64,000 nt of DNA from contig JAWNZC010000122.1 of NCBI GenBank assembly GCA_035771165.1, forward strand, positions 933,001-997,000, written 5' to 3'. Positions within the stretch are counted from its first letter, which is position 1. The number at the start of each line of letters is the position of its first letter. Below the pieces are notes generated by a model, which worked only from the letters and a program-made list of their open reading frames with translations, ran no database searches and had not been told where the DNA came from. This DNA comes from Paragorgia papillata (lineage: Eukaryota > Cnidaria > Anthozoa > Scleralcyonacea > Coralliidae). The translations under genes were made by a program, and so were the position numbers. Positions 60,101 to 64,000 of this stretch are shown one piece after another.

Positions 60101-61430
60101 AAATGTTTCAAACGACAAACTTCCGGGATAAGCAACTAATACTTCCGCCATGCGTAATGATGCATTCACATAGAGTTTCTCGCTGAGCTGTTCGGTAAAC
60201 AGCTTCGAAATGTTGTATAAATGTTGCTCGAGAGGCAAAAAATGTGTTAAGCAGATCAACAAAAAAGATTAAAAGGTACCTTTATGAAGTCAAAAGGTGG
60301 GTCAGTTGTTTATATTAGCGTTGCTGTCGTGAAAAAGGTTTTGATTCATCAAAAATGAAACTGAAACACCTTCGGCAGTGAAACTAAATTACTTAGTTGG
60401 TTGTTTTTGAAAAAGAACAGTTAATGTATTAAATAAGCGAATGAGATGAAAGGTCAATTCCTTGATATTAAAAAGATATTGTGGCATAGATCATGGCTAT
60501 TTAGATACAACTTTATACAGCAAGCAGTCAATGAGTACTAACTACTTATTGACCTCGCTTGTTCGGTCTGTACTAGTGAAATATCGGACCTCTGTTTTTT
60601 GCACAGACCTCAACTGTTGAGGTTGAGATTTAACGGAGACGAAATTATTCGGTGTTTTCATAGAGTATAGATAAAGTTTGGTCTGTTATAGACTTTTTTC
60701 TAGTAATTGGATAAAAAGAAGAAATATTTGTGCACTAGTTCAACATTTTATCAAAAAATAATTCAATAACGACCACGGCTATACAGCTGAGGTTTCTAAA
60801 TTCTCCACAACTAAATAACACCTGATAACACACATGGTCTCCAAATTTGCACTTACATTTGTAAAGTATGCTCTATTTGGGATCTCGGTAACAAGGCTAA
60901 CAATACCTTACAATAGATTTTACGATCAATAGTCCATCTACAATACAGTACTCACGTCAGTGGTGCCAAGTTCTTGATTATCCGCGGGACATCTTCGACC
61001 ATTTGTTCTAAAAATAAAATTTTTACAATAAATAGATAAAATGCCCAACAACCGTCCCACAGGCGATCAAATTCCGAGGTTCGAGTCCCGCTTGGGATAT
61101 CAGAAAGTTTTTCTGAGTAAAATAGGCTCAATTCGCATACCTTATATGACGTTCAATGCAACTTTTACAAAATCTATGGCCGCACGCCGTTTGGACGGGA
61201 TCTCGTAAACACATCAAACATATGGAACATTCATGATCTGACGTAACTGGTGGGTCAAATAACTCATCATAGCCGTCTTGTCTTTGTTCATGGATCACTG
61301 GTATTAAACCGTTATCATTGGGCGGAATAACATCATTCCTGGGGGCTGGTAACGATTGTGATCCACCCAACACACGCGCTTCGTTTTGCTCTCCAGTAAT
61401 ATTACTGGCAAGAGCGCGGTAATATGCCAT
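35935..61430 (-). CDS. TRAF: TRAF gene, 8 exons, TRAF6-like adaptor / E3 ligase
   Basis: The exons, in order, are 61430-61141, 61007-60956, 54530-54420, 44307-44149, 42399-42328, 42216-42142, 41081-40603 and 36265-35935. Their sum is 1,569 nt, or 522 aa plus stop, and all seven introns have GT/AG with matching phase. The protein has a C3HC3D RING (C68, C71, C83, H85, C88, C91, C103, D106), four to five TRAF zinc fingers, a coiled coil (about 290-370), and a MATH/TRAF-C domain split by intron 7. TRAF proteins link TNF-receptor and IL-1/Toll-type receptors to NF-kB and MAPK signalling, in the cytoplasm. The RING ([19 protein letters not shown]) and DNFAKREI segment are most like TRAF6. An in-frame TGA sits two codons before the ATG. 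I cannot exclude other TRAF classes without a tree. Confidence 0.93.
37259..37301 (+). ncRNA. Type I hammerhead ribozyme, copy 1
   Basis: Core CTGATGA (37264-37270); stem II GCTG-TTGTA-CAGC (37271-37283); GAA (37284-37286); stem III ACA-CCG-TGT (37287-37295); cleavage residue C37296; stem I CTACA (37259-37263) with TGTAG (37297-37301). All conserved core residues are present and every stem is perfectly paired. Self-cleavage is expected after C37296. Confidence 0.92.
37536..37578 (+). ncRNA. Type I hammerhead ribozyme, copy 2
   Basis: Same 43-nt sequence as copy 1, exactly 277 bp downstream. Expected cleavage is after C37573. Two cleavages would release a 277-nt RNA monomer. Confidence 0.92.
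37716..37905. repeat. Foldback MITE
   Basis: The arms carry AGAAATAGAAAATGG / CCATTTTCTATTTCT and GTGTTTATATAACCTGATGC / GCATCAGGCTATATAAACAC, with a GTGAGTTGGGATAATTCGAA inner arm. Almost the whole sequence is palindromic. Confidence 0.75.
38009..38056 (-). ncRNA. Hammerhead-like motif, minus strand
   Basis: Mirror of 38539-38586 in the left inner arm: CTGATGA, a CCC-GTTTA-GGG stem II with a T-T mismatch at its base, GAA, stem III ACC-TCT-GGT, cleavage residue A, and stem I CGC/GCG extended by AGTC/GACT past a 2-base bulge. Activity is uncertain because of the stem II mismatch. Confidence 0.55.
38539..38586 (+). ncRNA. Hammerhead-like motif, plus strand
   Basis: CTGATGA 38545-38551; stem II 38552-38564 (U-U at the closing position); GAA 38565-38567; stem III 38568-38576; predicted cleavage after A38577; stem I 38539-38544 with 38578-38586. 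The same bases encode the last codons (SPDDPV, stop) of the 80-codon ORF at 38316-38561. Confidence 0.6.
38879..38921 (+). ncRNA. Type I hammerhead ribozyme, copy 3
   Basis: Same 43-nt sequence in a 5'-truncated repeat unit (38744-38930). Expected cleavage is after C38916. Confidence 0.9.
38985..39077. ncRNA. Head-to-head pair of hammerhead-like motifs
   Basis: A minus-strand and a plus-strand copy of the CTGATGATCCCGTTTAGGGT motif meet around ATCATCAGTCGCCTGATGAT (39021-39040). The stem I segments are shared between the two copies, so each is probably incomplete. Confidence 0.45.
39197..39380. repeat. Near-perfect foldback MITE
   Basis: The arm AACAAATAGATGACATTTTT is mirrored at the right end, and the arms continue through GTGTGTACTGTAATAACGCA and GTAAAGAACAA to a CGCCACGAGACGCAGTCGAG loop. 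From 39385 to 40560 I see no gene apart from a weak ORF (see rejected). Confidence 0.8.
40603..41081 (-). CDS. TRAF: TRAF exon 7 (coiled coil, MATH first part)
   Basis: 479 nt, entering in phase 0 and leaving in phase 2. It encodes the last zinc-finger tail, a Ser/Ala-rich linker, a coiled coil ([20 protein letters not shown]) and the start of TRAF-C ([33 protein letters not shown]). Donor AG|GTATAT. Confidence 0.93.
41604..42116. mobile_element. MITE with TIRs over 100 bp, TRAF intron 6
   Basis: AAAGGGTATTGCCAATAA and its mirror at the right border long arms carrying ACAATTTTTCCGTATCTGTT and AAATATTTGGACCAAAGACA. The core has AACCAGGGTAAAGTGAAATT. It is non-coding. Confidence 0.75.
42142..42216 (-). 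CDS. TRAF: TRAF exon 6 (zinc finger)
   Basis: 75 nt, phase 0. It encodes [20 protein letters not shown] and GCKWM, the last zinc finger. Acceptor CATTTAG, donor GTATGG. A 513-bp MITE lies 26 bp downstream in intron 6. Confidence 0.88.
42328..42399 (-). CDS. TRAF: TRAF exon 5 (zinc finger)
   Basis: 72 nt, phase 0. It encodes [20 protein letters not shown] and LREK. The acceptor (TTTTTTTTGAAAG) is weaker than the others; the donor is GTGAAG. Confidence 0.85.
42422..42606. repeat. Foldback MITE, TRAF intron 4
   Basis: The arms AGGTAATAGCATGG / CCATGCTATTACTT and TCGAGTGCAATTT.GGAAAAA / its mirror pair through GAGTGAGTTTTTCAAAGAC to a central ACGAGTCCGAAGGACG loop. Confidence 0.7.
42774..43094. 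repeat. MITE rich in AACTCGGGGG, TRAF intron 4
   Basis: The ends GTTCACATGAGAC and GTCTCGTGTGAAC are inverted. Repeated AGCCCCCGAGTTATCCCTA and mirror units fill the interior. It is adjacent to the unrelated MITE at 43098. Confidence 0.65.
43098..43489. mobile_element. MITE, TIR GGGC(C)TGTTTATATGGAG, 3-bp TSD
   Basis: The ends GGGCTGTTTATATGGAGGCG and its mirror CGCCTCCATATAAACAGGCC(C) are flanked by TAG (43095-43097 and 43490-43492). A 3-bp duplication and GG-starting TIR fit a PIF/Harbinger MITE. No ORF. From 43493 to 44148 nothing is recognised. Confidence 0.65.
44149..44307 (-). CDS. TRAF: TRAF exon 4 (zinc fingers)
   Basis: 159 nt, phase 0. It starts [18 protein letters not shown] and continues through [15 protein letters not shown], carrying the second and third zinc fingers. 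Acceptor TTTCCAG, donor GTAAGA. Confidence 0.92.
44373..46096. repeat. Nested MITE family AAGGCCCGGTTCAAACGTCG, TRAF intron 3
   Basis: A left end AAGGCCCGGTTCAAACGTCG (44373) and mirrored ends AAGTTCGACGTTTGAA at about 45283-45303 and 46070-46096 show at least two copies or one copy with insertions. A tRNA-like SINE head may lie at 44780-44850 (box A-like TAGTCTAGTGGATAGC). A LINE tail lies between the last two ends. Confidence 0.6.
45306..46016 (+). mobile_element. 5'-truncated non-LTR retrotransposon (CR1/L2-like) tail
   Basis: A coding piece at 45335-45805 reads [47 protein letters not shown] and a stop. This is the conserved post-RT tail of CR1-like LINEs. The 3' end is a short AATAAATAAATAATG microsatellite-like tail. 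The 5' part (endonuclease and RT) is missing. Confidence 0.8.
47161..47236 (-). pseudogene. Acidic C-terminal coding remnant in the AAGATCTT element
   Basis: On the minus strand [24 protein letters not shown] reads to a stop, with a poly-pyrimidine/AG acceptor-like stretch upstream. It looks like the last exon of a protein encoded by the element. Nearby (about 46,900-47,010) a second stretch reads [18 protein letters not shown] and [16 protein letters not shown] in neighbouring frames. Confidence 0.35.
48447..48635 (-). pseudogene. Coding remnant with premature stop in the AAGATCTT element
   Basis: The minus strand reads [20 protein letters not shown] then [20 protein letters not shown] and TGKLVSQ up to a GTAGGG donor-like site. 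An in-frame TGA precedes it, where a Trp codon would be expected (ATGAAAGAG TGA TATTTT). This is clearly protein-like sequence of an element-encoded gene; the family is not known to me. Confidence 0.5.
50428..50464 (-). ncRNA. Penelope-type minimal hammerhead motif
   Basis: On the minus strand: AACC stem I, CTGATGA (50454-50460), stem II GGAC-GTTTA-GTCC with one extra U, GAAA, then GCTT and GGTT closing stem I. Stem III is reduced to about one pair with a palindromic AGCT, the form known for Penelope-like elements, which act as dimers. It lies downstream of the Penelope remnant at 52.1-52.6 kb in the same orientation. Confidence 0.65.
51120..51625. repeat. Minisatellite, 19-20 bp unit CCCACTCCACCCGAGTTTG
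   Basis: About 25 head-to-tail units with variants (ACCTGAG, ACCCAAG, TCCACTCC). Long open frames on both strands here are due to the repeat and not to a gene. Confidence 0.95.
52135..52612 (-). pseudogene. Penelope-like element endonuclease-region remnant
   Basis: The minus strand reads [40 protein letters not shown] and [14 protein letters not shown]: the RT-to-GIY-YIG connector and the GIY-YIG-like 'GVVY-IPC-C--Y' start. A frameshifted continuation reads [17 protein letters not shown]. It is truncated and frame-broken; the RT is absent. Confidence 0.75.
52765..52860 (+). repeat. Possible tRNA-like SINE head
   Basis: TAGCCTGGTGGTAACATCG (box A-like) and GGTCGAGTTCAAACC (box B-like) are spaced like a tRNA promoter. 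A T-rich tail follows. No tRNA cloverleaf closes, so it is not called a tRNA gene. Confidence 0.45.
53010..54260. repeat. Two adjacent long inverted-repeat elements, TRAF intron 3
   Basis: First: GTAGAAATAATTCAAACTTTGC (about 53145) mirrors GCAAAGTTTGAATTATTTCT (about 53497), with a CACTCCACTGTACAC side. Second: GAAAGTTTCAGGGCGAATAATT and AGCGTTTGAAAAACGGGCTTTT (53.67-53.73 kb) mirror sequence at about 54.14-54.22 kb. Both are non-coding. Confidence 0.5.
54420..54530 (-). CDS. TRAF: TRAF exon 3 (zinc-finger linker)
   Basis: 111 nt, phase 0 on both sides. It encodes [18 protein letters not shown] and then [11 protein letters not shown], the conserved start of the TRAF zinc-finger array. Acceptor TTTTTCAG, donor GTGAAA. 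Confidence 0.9.
54893..58375 (-). CDS. Gypsy pol polyprotein (PR-RT-RH-INT)
   Basis: 1,160 aa, uninterrupted. Protease: [12 protein letters not shown] about residue 80. [17 protein letters not shown] about 271, [14 protein letters not shown] about 311, and the catalytic FIDDII about 376. RNase [18 protein letters not shown] about 510. Integrase: zinc-binding H...H...CAKCGQRK about 760-800, [18 protein letters not shown], and [16 protein letters not shown] carrying the third acidic residue. A GPY/F-like tail ([14 protein letters not shown]) ends it. It overlaps the zinc-knuckle frame of gag and would need a -1 shift; the first ATG may not be the true start. Confidence 0.92.
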   Translation of the reverse strand: MFDAPNARCVLRVWPTWSLRQRLLRPIPKPKQASGKRTRADPLNGQGSAHPSEAVDINSVSPTGVFVNADVGGHVIKCLVDTGATVSLISSEKVKPAVVRECGLEARGISGEKLRVNGLVDLWFKIGDKIGLHSFIVVEMEDKCIIGADLLRKTGMVVDVARGKLWWETGEADLVVQENAPVVNKVTTLVNQYRDLFVDGPNDELGRTSVTEHSINTGDNRPIKQRPYRTPVHLQGEVNKQVNDMLTRGLIRHSDSPWSSPIVLAPKKNGTYRFCVDFRRVNAVTRKDAHPMPRVDDILDQLGGAKYFTTLDLASGYWQVPLRKEDKAKTAFSVGLAHYEFNVIPFGLTNAPATFQRMMCRILQGCEGCFVFIDDIIVFGRTFEEHLQRLEAVFARIREAGLKIRRDKCHFASPSVKFLSHIVSSEGIRPDPEKVRAIKDYPTPSSVTEVRAFVGMASYYRRYIQGFADVAAPLHDVTKGGTGRFTWTVEAEHAFQTLKRLLCTSPILAMPDFTRPFILYTDASDKGLGGVLAQDVNGQEAVVAYASRSLTSAEKNYSTTEKECLAIVWAVALWPPYLLGKTFLIVTDHQCLTLLQTMKEPKGRLARWISALQEYAFEIRHRPGKQNANADALSRSPVLSESPAIQEVPDDEITIGVGATRIDRRWQPSELRTMQQRDSEISQIVDQLTRNNILPELGGRWSENGILRRYRQLWTQLEMVDGILHRNVEGARLLVARTDIRNEILHLAHDDPSAGHLGFARTFDHLQQRFYWPGMREDVQQWLLRCAKCGQRKTPSPVVRAPMQSIKVSQPMELWAMDIVGPLPVTAQGNQYILVMSDHYTKWVEATPIPNQRAETVAQEFVKEVISRHGVPEKILTDQGRNFESDLMKKVFEVMGIEKLRTSAYHPQTDGQVERFNRTLKALLTSFVNDRHNDWDIHLPMALFAYRNSRHTSTGVSPFLAVHGREARMPLDFSLSGQESSTHVIPVADYVDQVRQVIHRTHQKVTANMEKAQQRQQKSYDQHYRAESSISLSVGQKVWLHNPAVPRGCSRKFHRPWSGPYIILDRVGEVNYYIQPVSGRQRLLVVHRNRLKSCPTNLPPCDSEPEIIYTAAPDENNPTVEPPAQAQSPVVLRRSTRQRNPPDRYQDYVLEDVQIEDALS
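58246..59119 (-). pseudogene. Gypsy gag with a frame break
   Basis: Gag starts best at the ATG at 59119 ([18 protein letters not shown]). It has [20 protein letters not shown], a [18 protein letters not shown] helix, and in another frame two CCHC zinc knuckles ([28 protein letters not shown]). The frame changes near 58,505-58,530, where ATTTCTACA occurs twice 16 bp apart, consistent with a 16-bp duplication. Nearly identical LTRs with a broken gag suggest recent damage. Confidence 0.8.
59393..59468. repeat. Small hairpin MITE
   Basis: ACACTCCCGAATTTGCTT is mirrored by AAGCAAATTCGGGAAGTGT. A related end (AAGCAAATTTGGGAAGTGTC) lies at about 9885-9905. Confidence 0.6.
59497..59735. repeat. Inverted-repeat element
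   Basis: TCATCCTCAGGGACTTTACA and GGAACATTCTG on the left are mirrored by CAGAATGTTCC and GTAAAGTCCCTGAGGATGA on the right. It is non-coding. Confidence 0.6.
59965..60062. repeat. Short foldback element
   Basis: AACAGTTATACCATGAGCTC is mirrored by GAGCGAATGGTATAACTGTT, with a GCGCTTCGCCGAGTTGGC centre. From 60063 to 60955 no gene is seen; 60430-60560 repeats the 10.7-11.1 kb family. Confidence 0.55.
60956..61007 (-). CDS. TRAF: TRAF exon 2 (RING second part)
   Basis: 52 nt. It encodes [17 protein letters not shown], giving the last Cys and the Asp ligand of the C3HC3D RING. Acceptor TTTTTAG, donor GTGAGT. Confidence 0.9.
61141..61430 (-). CDS. TRAF: TRAF exon 1 (start, RING first part)
   Basis: 290 nt, phase 2 at its end. 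It holds the ATG and the RING ligands through [10 protein letters not shown]. The donor is AG|GTATGCG. A TTTTGTAG just upstream of the ATG could be an acceptor for a 5' untranslated exon outside this model. Confidence 0.92.
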
Positions 61431-61565
61431 TTGTCAAAATATCTACAAAACATATTGTAATACTCATTAATAATTATGAAGAAAACATAAAAGAAATTAT
61501 GTTTAATCAGTAGCTGTATAAATCTGATACAAAATTTTACTGATTTACATATTAAACTTTTCGTT

Positions 61566-61960
61566 CGATTTTCTCACCAAACCTATTACCTATATCTATC
61601 TACATATCTAGCTATACCTACCTAGCTACCTACCTAGCTACCTACCTACCTACCTACCTACCTACCTACGTACCTACCTACCTACCTACCTACCTACCTA
61701 CCTACCTACCTACCTACCTACCTACCTACCTACCTACCTACCTACGTACCTACAACCTACCTACATATCTATCTACCTACATATCTACCTACCTACATAT
61801 CTACCTACCTACCTACCTACCTACCTACCTACCTACCTACCTACCTACCTACCTACCTACCTACCTACCTACCTACCTACCTACCTACCTACCTACCTAC
61901 CTACCTACCTATATCTACCTACCTACCTACCCTACCCTACCCACCTACCTACCTACAGTG
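61566..61960. repeat. (CTAC)n microsatellite upstream of TRAF
   Basis: About 390 bp of CTAC units with scattered TATC, ACGT and CCC variants. It begins about 135 bp upstream of the TRAF ATG, so it sits in or near its promoter or 5' UTR. Confidence 0.95.
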
Positions 61961-62050
61961 GCGCAGGAAGCGGTTGTGTGTGGGGGGGGGGGCACACACC
62001 CCAACATTTTATGTGGATGGGCCGGAATATCTTTCGCCCCCCCCCCTTAT
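61958..62050. repeat. hAT-type element end
   Basis: ACAGTGGCGCAGGAAGCGGT followed by a G-run resembles the left ends at 9912 and 2603. The right partner was not found. Confidence 0.4.
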
Positions 62051-62154
62051 TATATAGTGTCAAAATATTAACCAGACAGGGAATTGTGATTTTTGTAATC
62101 CCCGGAATGCAAATGCCACATCTGAAAAATTACACTACATGTACTGTACATGCA

Positions 62155-62345
62155 TGCATGTACGTTCCGAAGAGTTATGCTATGTTCAGAAGTTATCCTT
62201 CGTTCAGAGAAGTTGCACTACGTTCAAAGTAGTTAGGATACATTCAGAAAAGTTGCGCTACGCTTCTAAGAAGTCACTCTAAAGTATGTTCTGAAATGTT
62301 GTTACCTTACGTTCTAAAAAGTTCATTACGTTGTGTTTTGAGTTG
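62155..62345. repeat. Degenerate tandem repeat, about 21-22 bp
   Basis: Units of the form ACGTTCAGAGAAGTTGCACT repeat with variation about eight times. Confidence 0.6.
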
Positions 62346-62377
62346 TTACGGTATATGTGAGACGATACTATACCTAA

Positions 62378-62591
62378 GGCCTGGCCAAACGCTTTCAACA
62401 TTTCATTCAACATCGTTCAACATTGTTGAATTCAACCGTGATTCAACATGTTGAAAGCGTTTGGCCACCCTGTTGAATGATGTTGAACGATGTTGAACGT
62501 AATTTGAACATGTTCAAATTTTCGTTCAACATGCGTTCAACAATGTTGAACGATGTTGCATGAAATGTTGAAAGCGTTTGGCCAGGCCTTA
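62378..62591. mobile_element. MITE, TIR TAAGGCCTGGCCAAACGCTT
   Basis: The left end TAAGGCCTGGCCAAACGCTT and its mirror at 62570-62591 enclose repeated GTTGAACGATGTTGAA units. No ORF. Confidence 0.7.
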
Positions 62592-63000
62592 GTCGTTACG
62601 CTACATTTTTCAAAAATGAGCTTCGCAATTTTTCTGCTTCACAGTTTTCAGAAATTTTCATGATCCACCTTTCCGACCCTGGGTCCTTAGTGGATCCACG
62701 TGATACTTTTCGGACAAACAATTTCAGATAAACATTCGGACACTGAGAAAACTGTACAATAAGAGTTGTTAAAAGATGGTCTTAGAGTGCTGTAAAAGTG
62801 ATTCTCGACACCCAGAACGATTAAACATAAAAGAAATAGCAACTACCAATATCTCCAACTACCAATTGTTAAACCTATAGATGGTGTGACTATTATTATT
62901 ATGGGGTCCTCCATTTACAGCTAAACCTATAGACAGATGTGAGCCTAGGAGTTGGAGTGTCAAACCTTGAATAAAGTTTCATGATGCTGAAAGCTGCCGA

Positions 63001-64000
63001 ATGTTTGGCTCAGATTACAGGATTCAACCCAACAGATCAAGAGGAGACAGTAGACAGGGTGAAGCAGAAAGGACCAATTCTGCCATTAGTGACTCTGTAG
63101 TGGATGGTTCCACAGTAGAGTGGGAACAATTCAGGAAGTTTGAGGGTATGGCCCAGGAAGAGATAGATGCCTTGGGAGTTAAAGAGTACATGTATGAAGA
63201 ATTGGAGGTGGAAAGGATGCAGAAAAATGCATGGCATGTATCAAAGCTTTTGGTTGAGAGAATTGATGGAGCTCCAGCATATATTGAGGAAGTACTGAGT
63301 GACGTTTTAAGTTTTTTGATACCCCCTACAATACTGGAGAACTGTTCATGGAATTTGTCAAATTTGCATGTGAGAAAGATGAAGATAGATGGGATTCTTG
63401 TGTTTCCTCCCAAGAGGGTACCCCAGCCTGTCCCAGACCCTGAGAGACCATTTCACTATATGCCTGTGGCAGTTAAAACCATCTGCATGCACAGAAAGTG
63501 GTGCTGCTAGACATGTAGATGATTGGTGCCAACCAAGAGCTGGCATTACAAAATTGTTTCAGGATACAAAATTTTCTGAAACATTCTATGTAAAAAGAGA
63601 ATATGTTGTTGCATGCATAGAACATCTAGTTACAAACCTGCAATTGGCAAAGGGAATTCGAGCAAGAGCAACAAGATAGGAAGAGCAGAATCAAAGGAAA
63701 GAGAAAAAGTATGATGAGTATAACTGGCTCGACCTGGTGCTACAAGGAGAAATTAACAAATTAAAGGTTCAAGAATTAACAAAAACAGGTTGAACAAGAA
63801 AGGGAAGAAAAAAGATAAACTGAATGCAATCACAGCTGATGTCTTACGGAAGAATCATACCAGGTCCATTGAAGAAGTTTTGGAACAGCAACACAAAGAC
63901 CAGATGGCCATTGACAGTGATAGTGAAAGTGACCAGGACCTCATTTTGGAAGAATTTGGATCAGAGAGCGAGACTGGAGATGAACGTGAAAGCGAACACC
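63001..64000 (+). pseudogene. Frame-broken gene with SAP-like tail, partial
   Basis: Frame 1 (63001-63510) reads a 169-aa segment with VEWEQFRKFEGMAQEEIDAL and WHVSKLLVERIDGAPAYIEE. Coding then moves to frame 2 (about 63500-63679: GITKLFQDTKFSETFYVKRE, EHLVTNLQLAKGIRARATR). After a stop, EKKYDEYNWLDLVLQGEINK and LKVQEL, then in another frame KKDKLNAITADVLRKN and a Ser/Asp/Glu-rich tail. The LDLVLQGEINKLKVQEL-to-KDKLNAI region is SAP-domain-like. Frame changes and stops show it is a relic or is badly spliced here. It runs off the window. Confidence 0.6.

Noticed and set aside
61030..61100. tRNA-like box B (GGTTCGAGTCCC) in TRAF intron 1
   Set aside because: No box A at proper distance and no cloverleaf; the intron is only 133 bp.

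Overview
The window looks like genomic DNA of an invertebrate animal, most likely an anthozoan cnidarian (coral or sea anemone). It is AT-rich, intron-containing and packed with MITEs, tRNA- and 5S-derived SINEs, BEL/Pao, Gypsy, LINE and Penelope-like debris. The one recognisable host gene is an 8-exon TRAF gene. The species call is an inference from gene style and repeat content.

1-12.5 kb: repeats only. A decayed BEL/Pao pol (2457-6335) carries at least four later insertions. It is followed by a 5S-derived SINE and a series of MITEs and hAT elements, several with exact 8-bp target-site duplications (TSDs).

12,532-32,462: a complete Polinton/Maverick of 19,931 bp. It has 231-bp terminal inverted repeats (TIRs) that look identical by eye and a perfect 6-bp TSD (TACATC). 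It carries about 21 genes: protein-primed family B DNA polymerase, RVE integrase (one frame break), major capsid protein, minor capsid protein, A32-like packaging ATPase, a TFIIB-like zinc-ribbon protein, an AEP-type primase with a PriCT-2-like tail, two fibre-like proteins sharing an N-terminal MSYYYGY tag (one a collagen-repeat fibre, one lectin-like), a C2H2 protein, a paralogous NUMOD1-like pair, and a series of small membrane or coiled-coil proteins. I see no adenain-like protease. Most starts are preceded by AATAAA directly before or within a few bases of the ATG. The Polinton sits inside a degraded hAT-type element, which abuts a related hAT MITE; both use the target GTATAATA.

33.1-35.9 kb: AT microsatellites and an internally deleted Gypsy element (TSD TATAC).

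35,935-61,430 (minus strand): the TRAF gene, 8 exons over 25.5 kb, predicted 522 aa with RING, TRAF zinc fingers, coiled coil and MATH/TRAF-C. Every junction I worked out has GT/AG and a matching phase. Its introns are full of mobile DNA. Intron 7 holds a 277-bp tandem repeat in which each unit contains a textbook type I hammerhead ribozyme, next to a large palindrome carrying a second hammerhead-like motif. Intron 4 and intron 6 hold MITEs. Intron 3 holds a LINE tail, a 3.9-kb element with AAGATCTT subterminal repeats, a Penelope-like remnant with its own hammerhead, and a minisatellite. Intron 2 holds a 4.6-kb Gypsy element with 179-bp LTRs that look identical by eye.

61.5-64 kb: a long (CTAC)n microsatellite just upstream of the TRAF start, more MITEs, and a frame-broken coding region with a SAP-like tail running off the window end.
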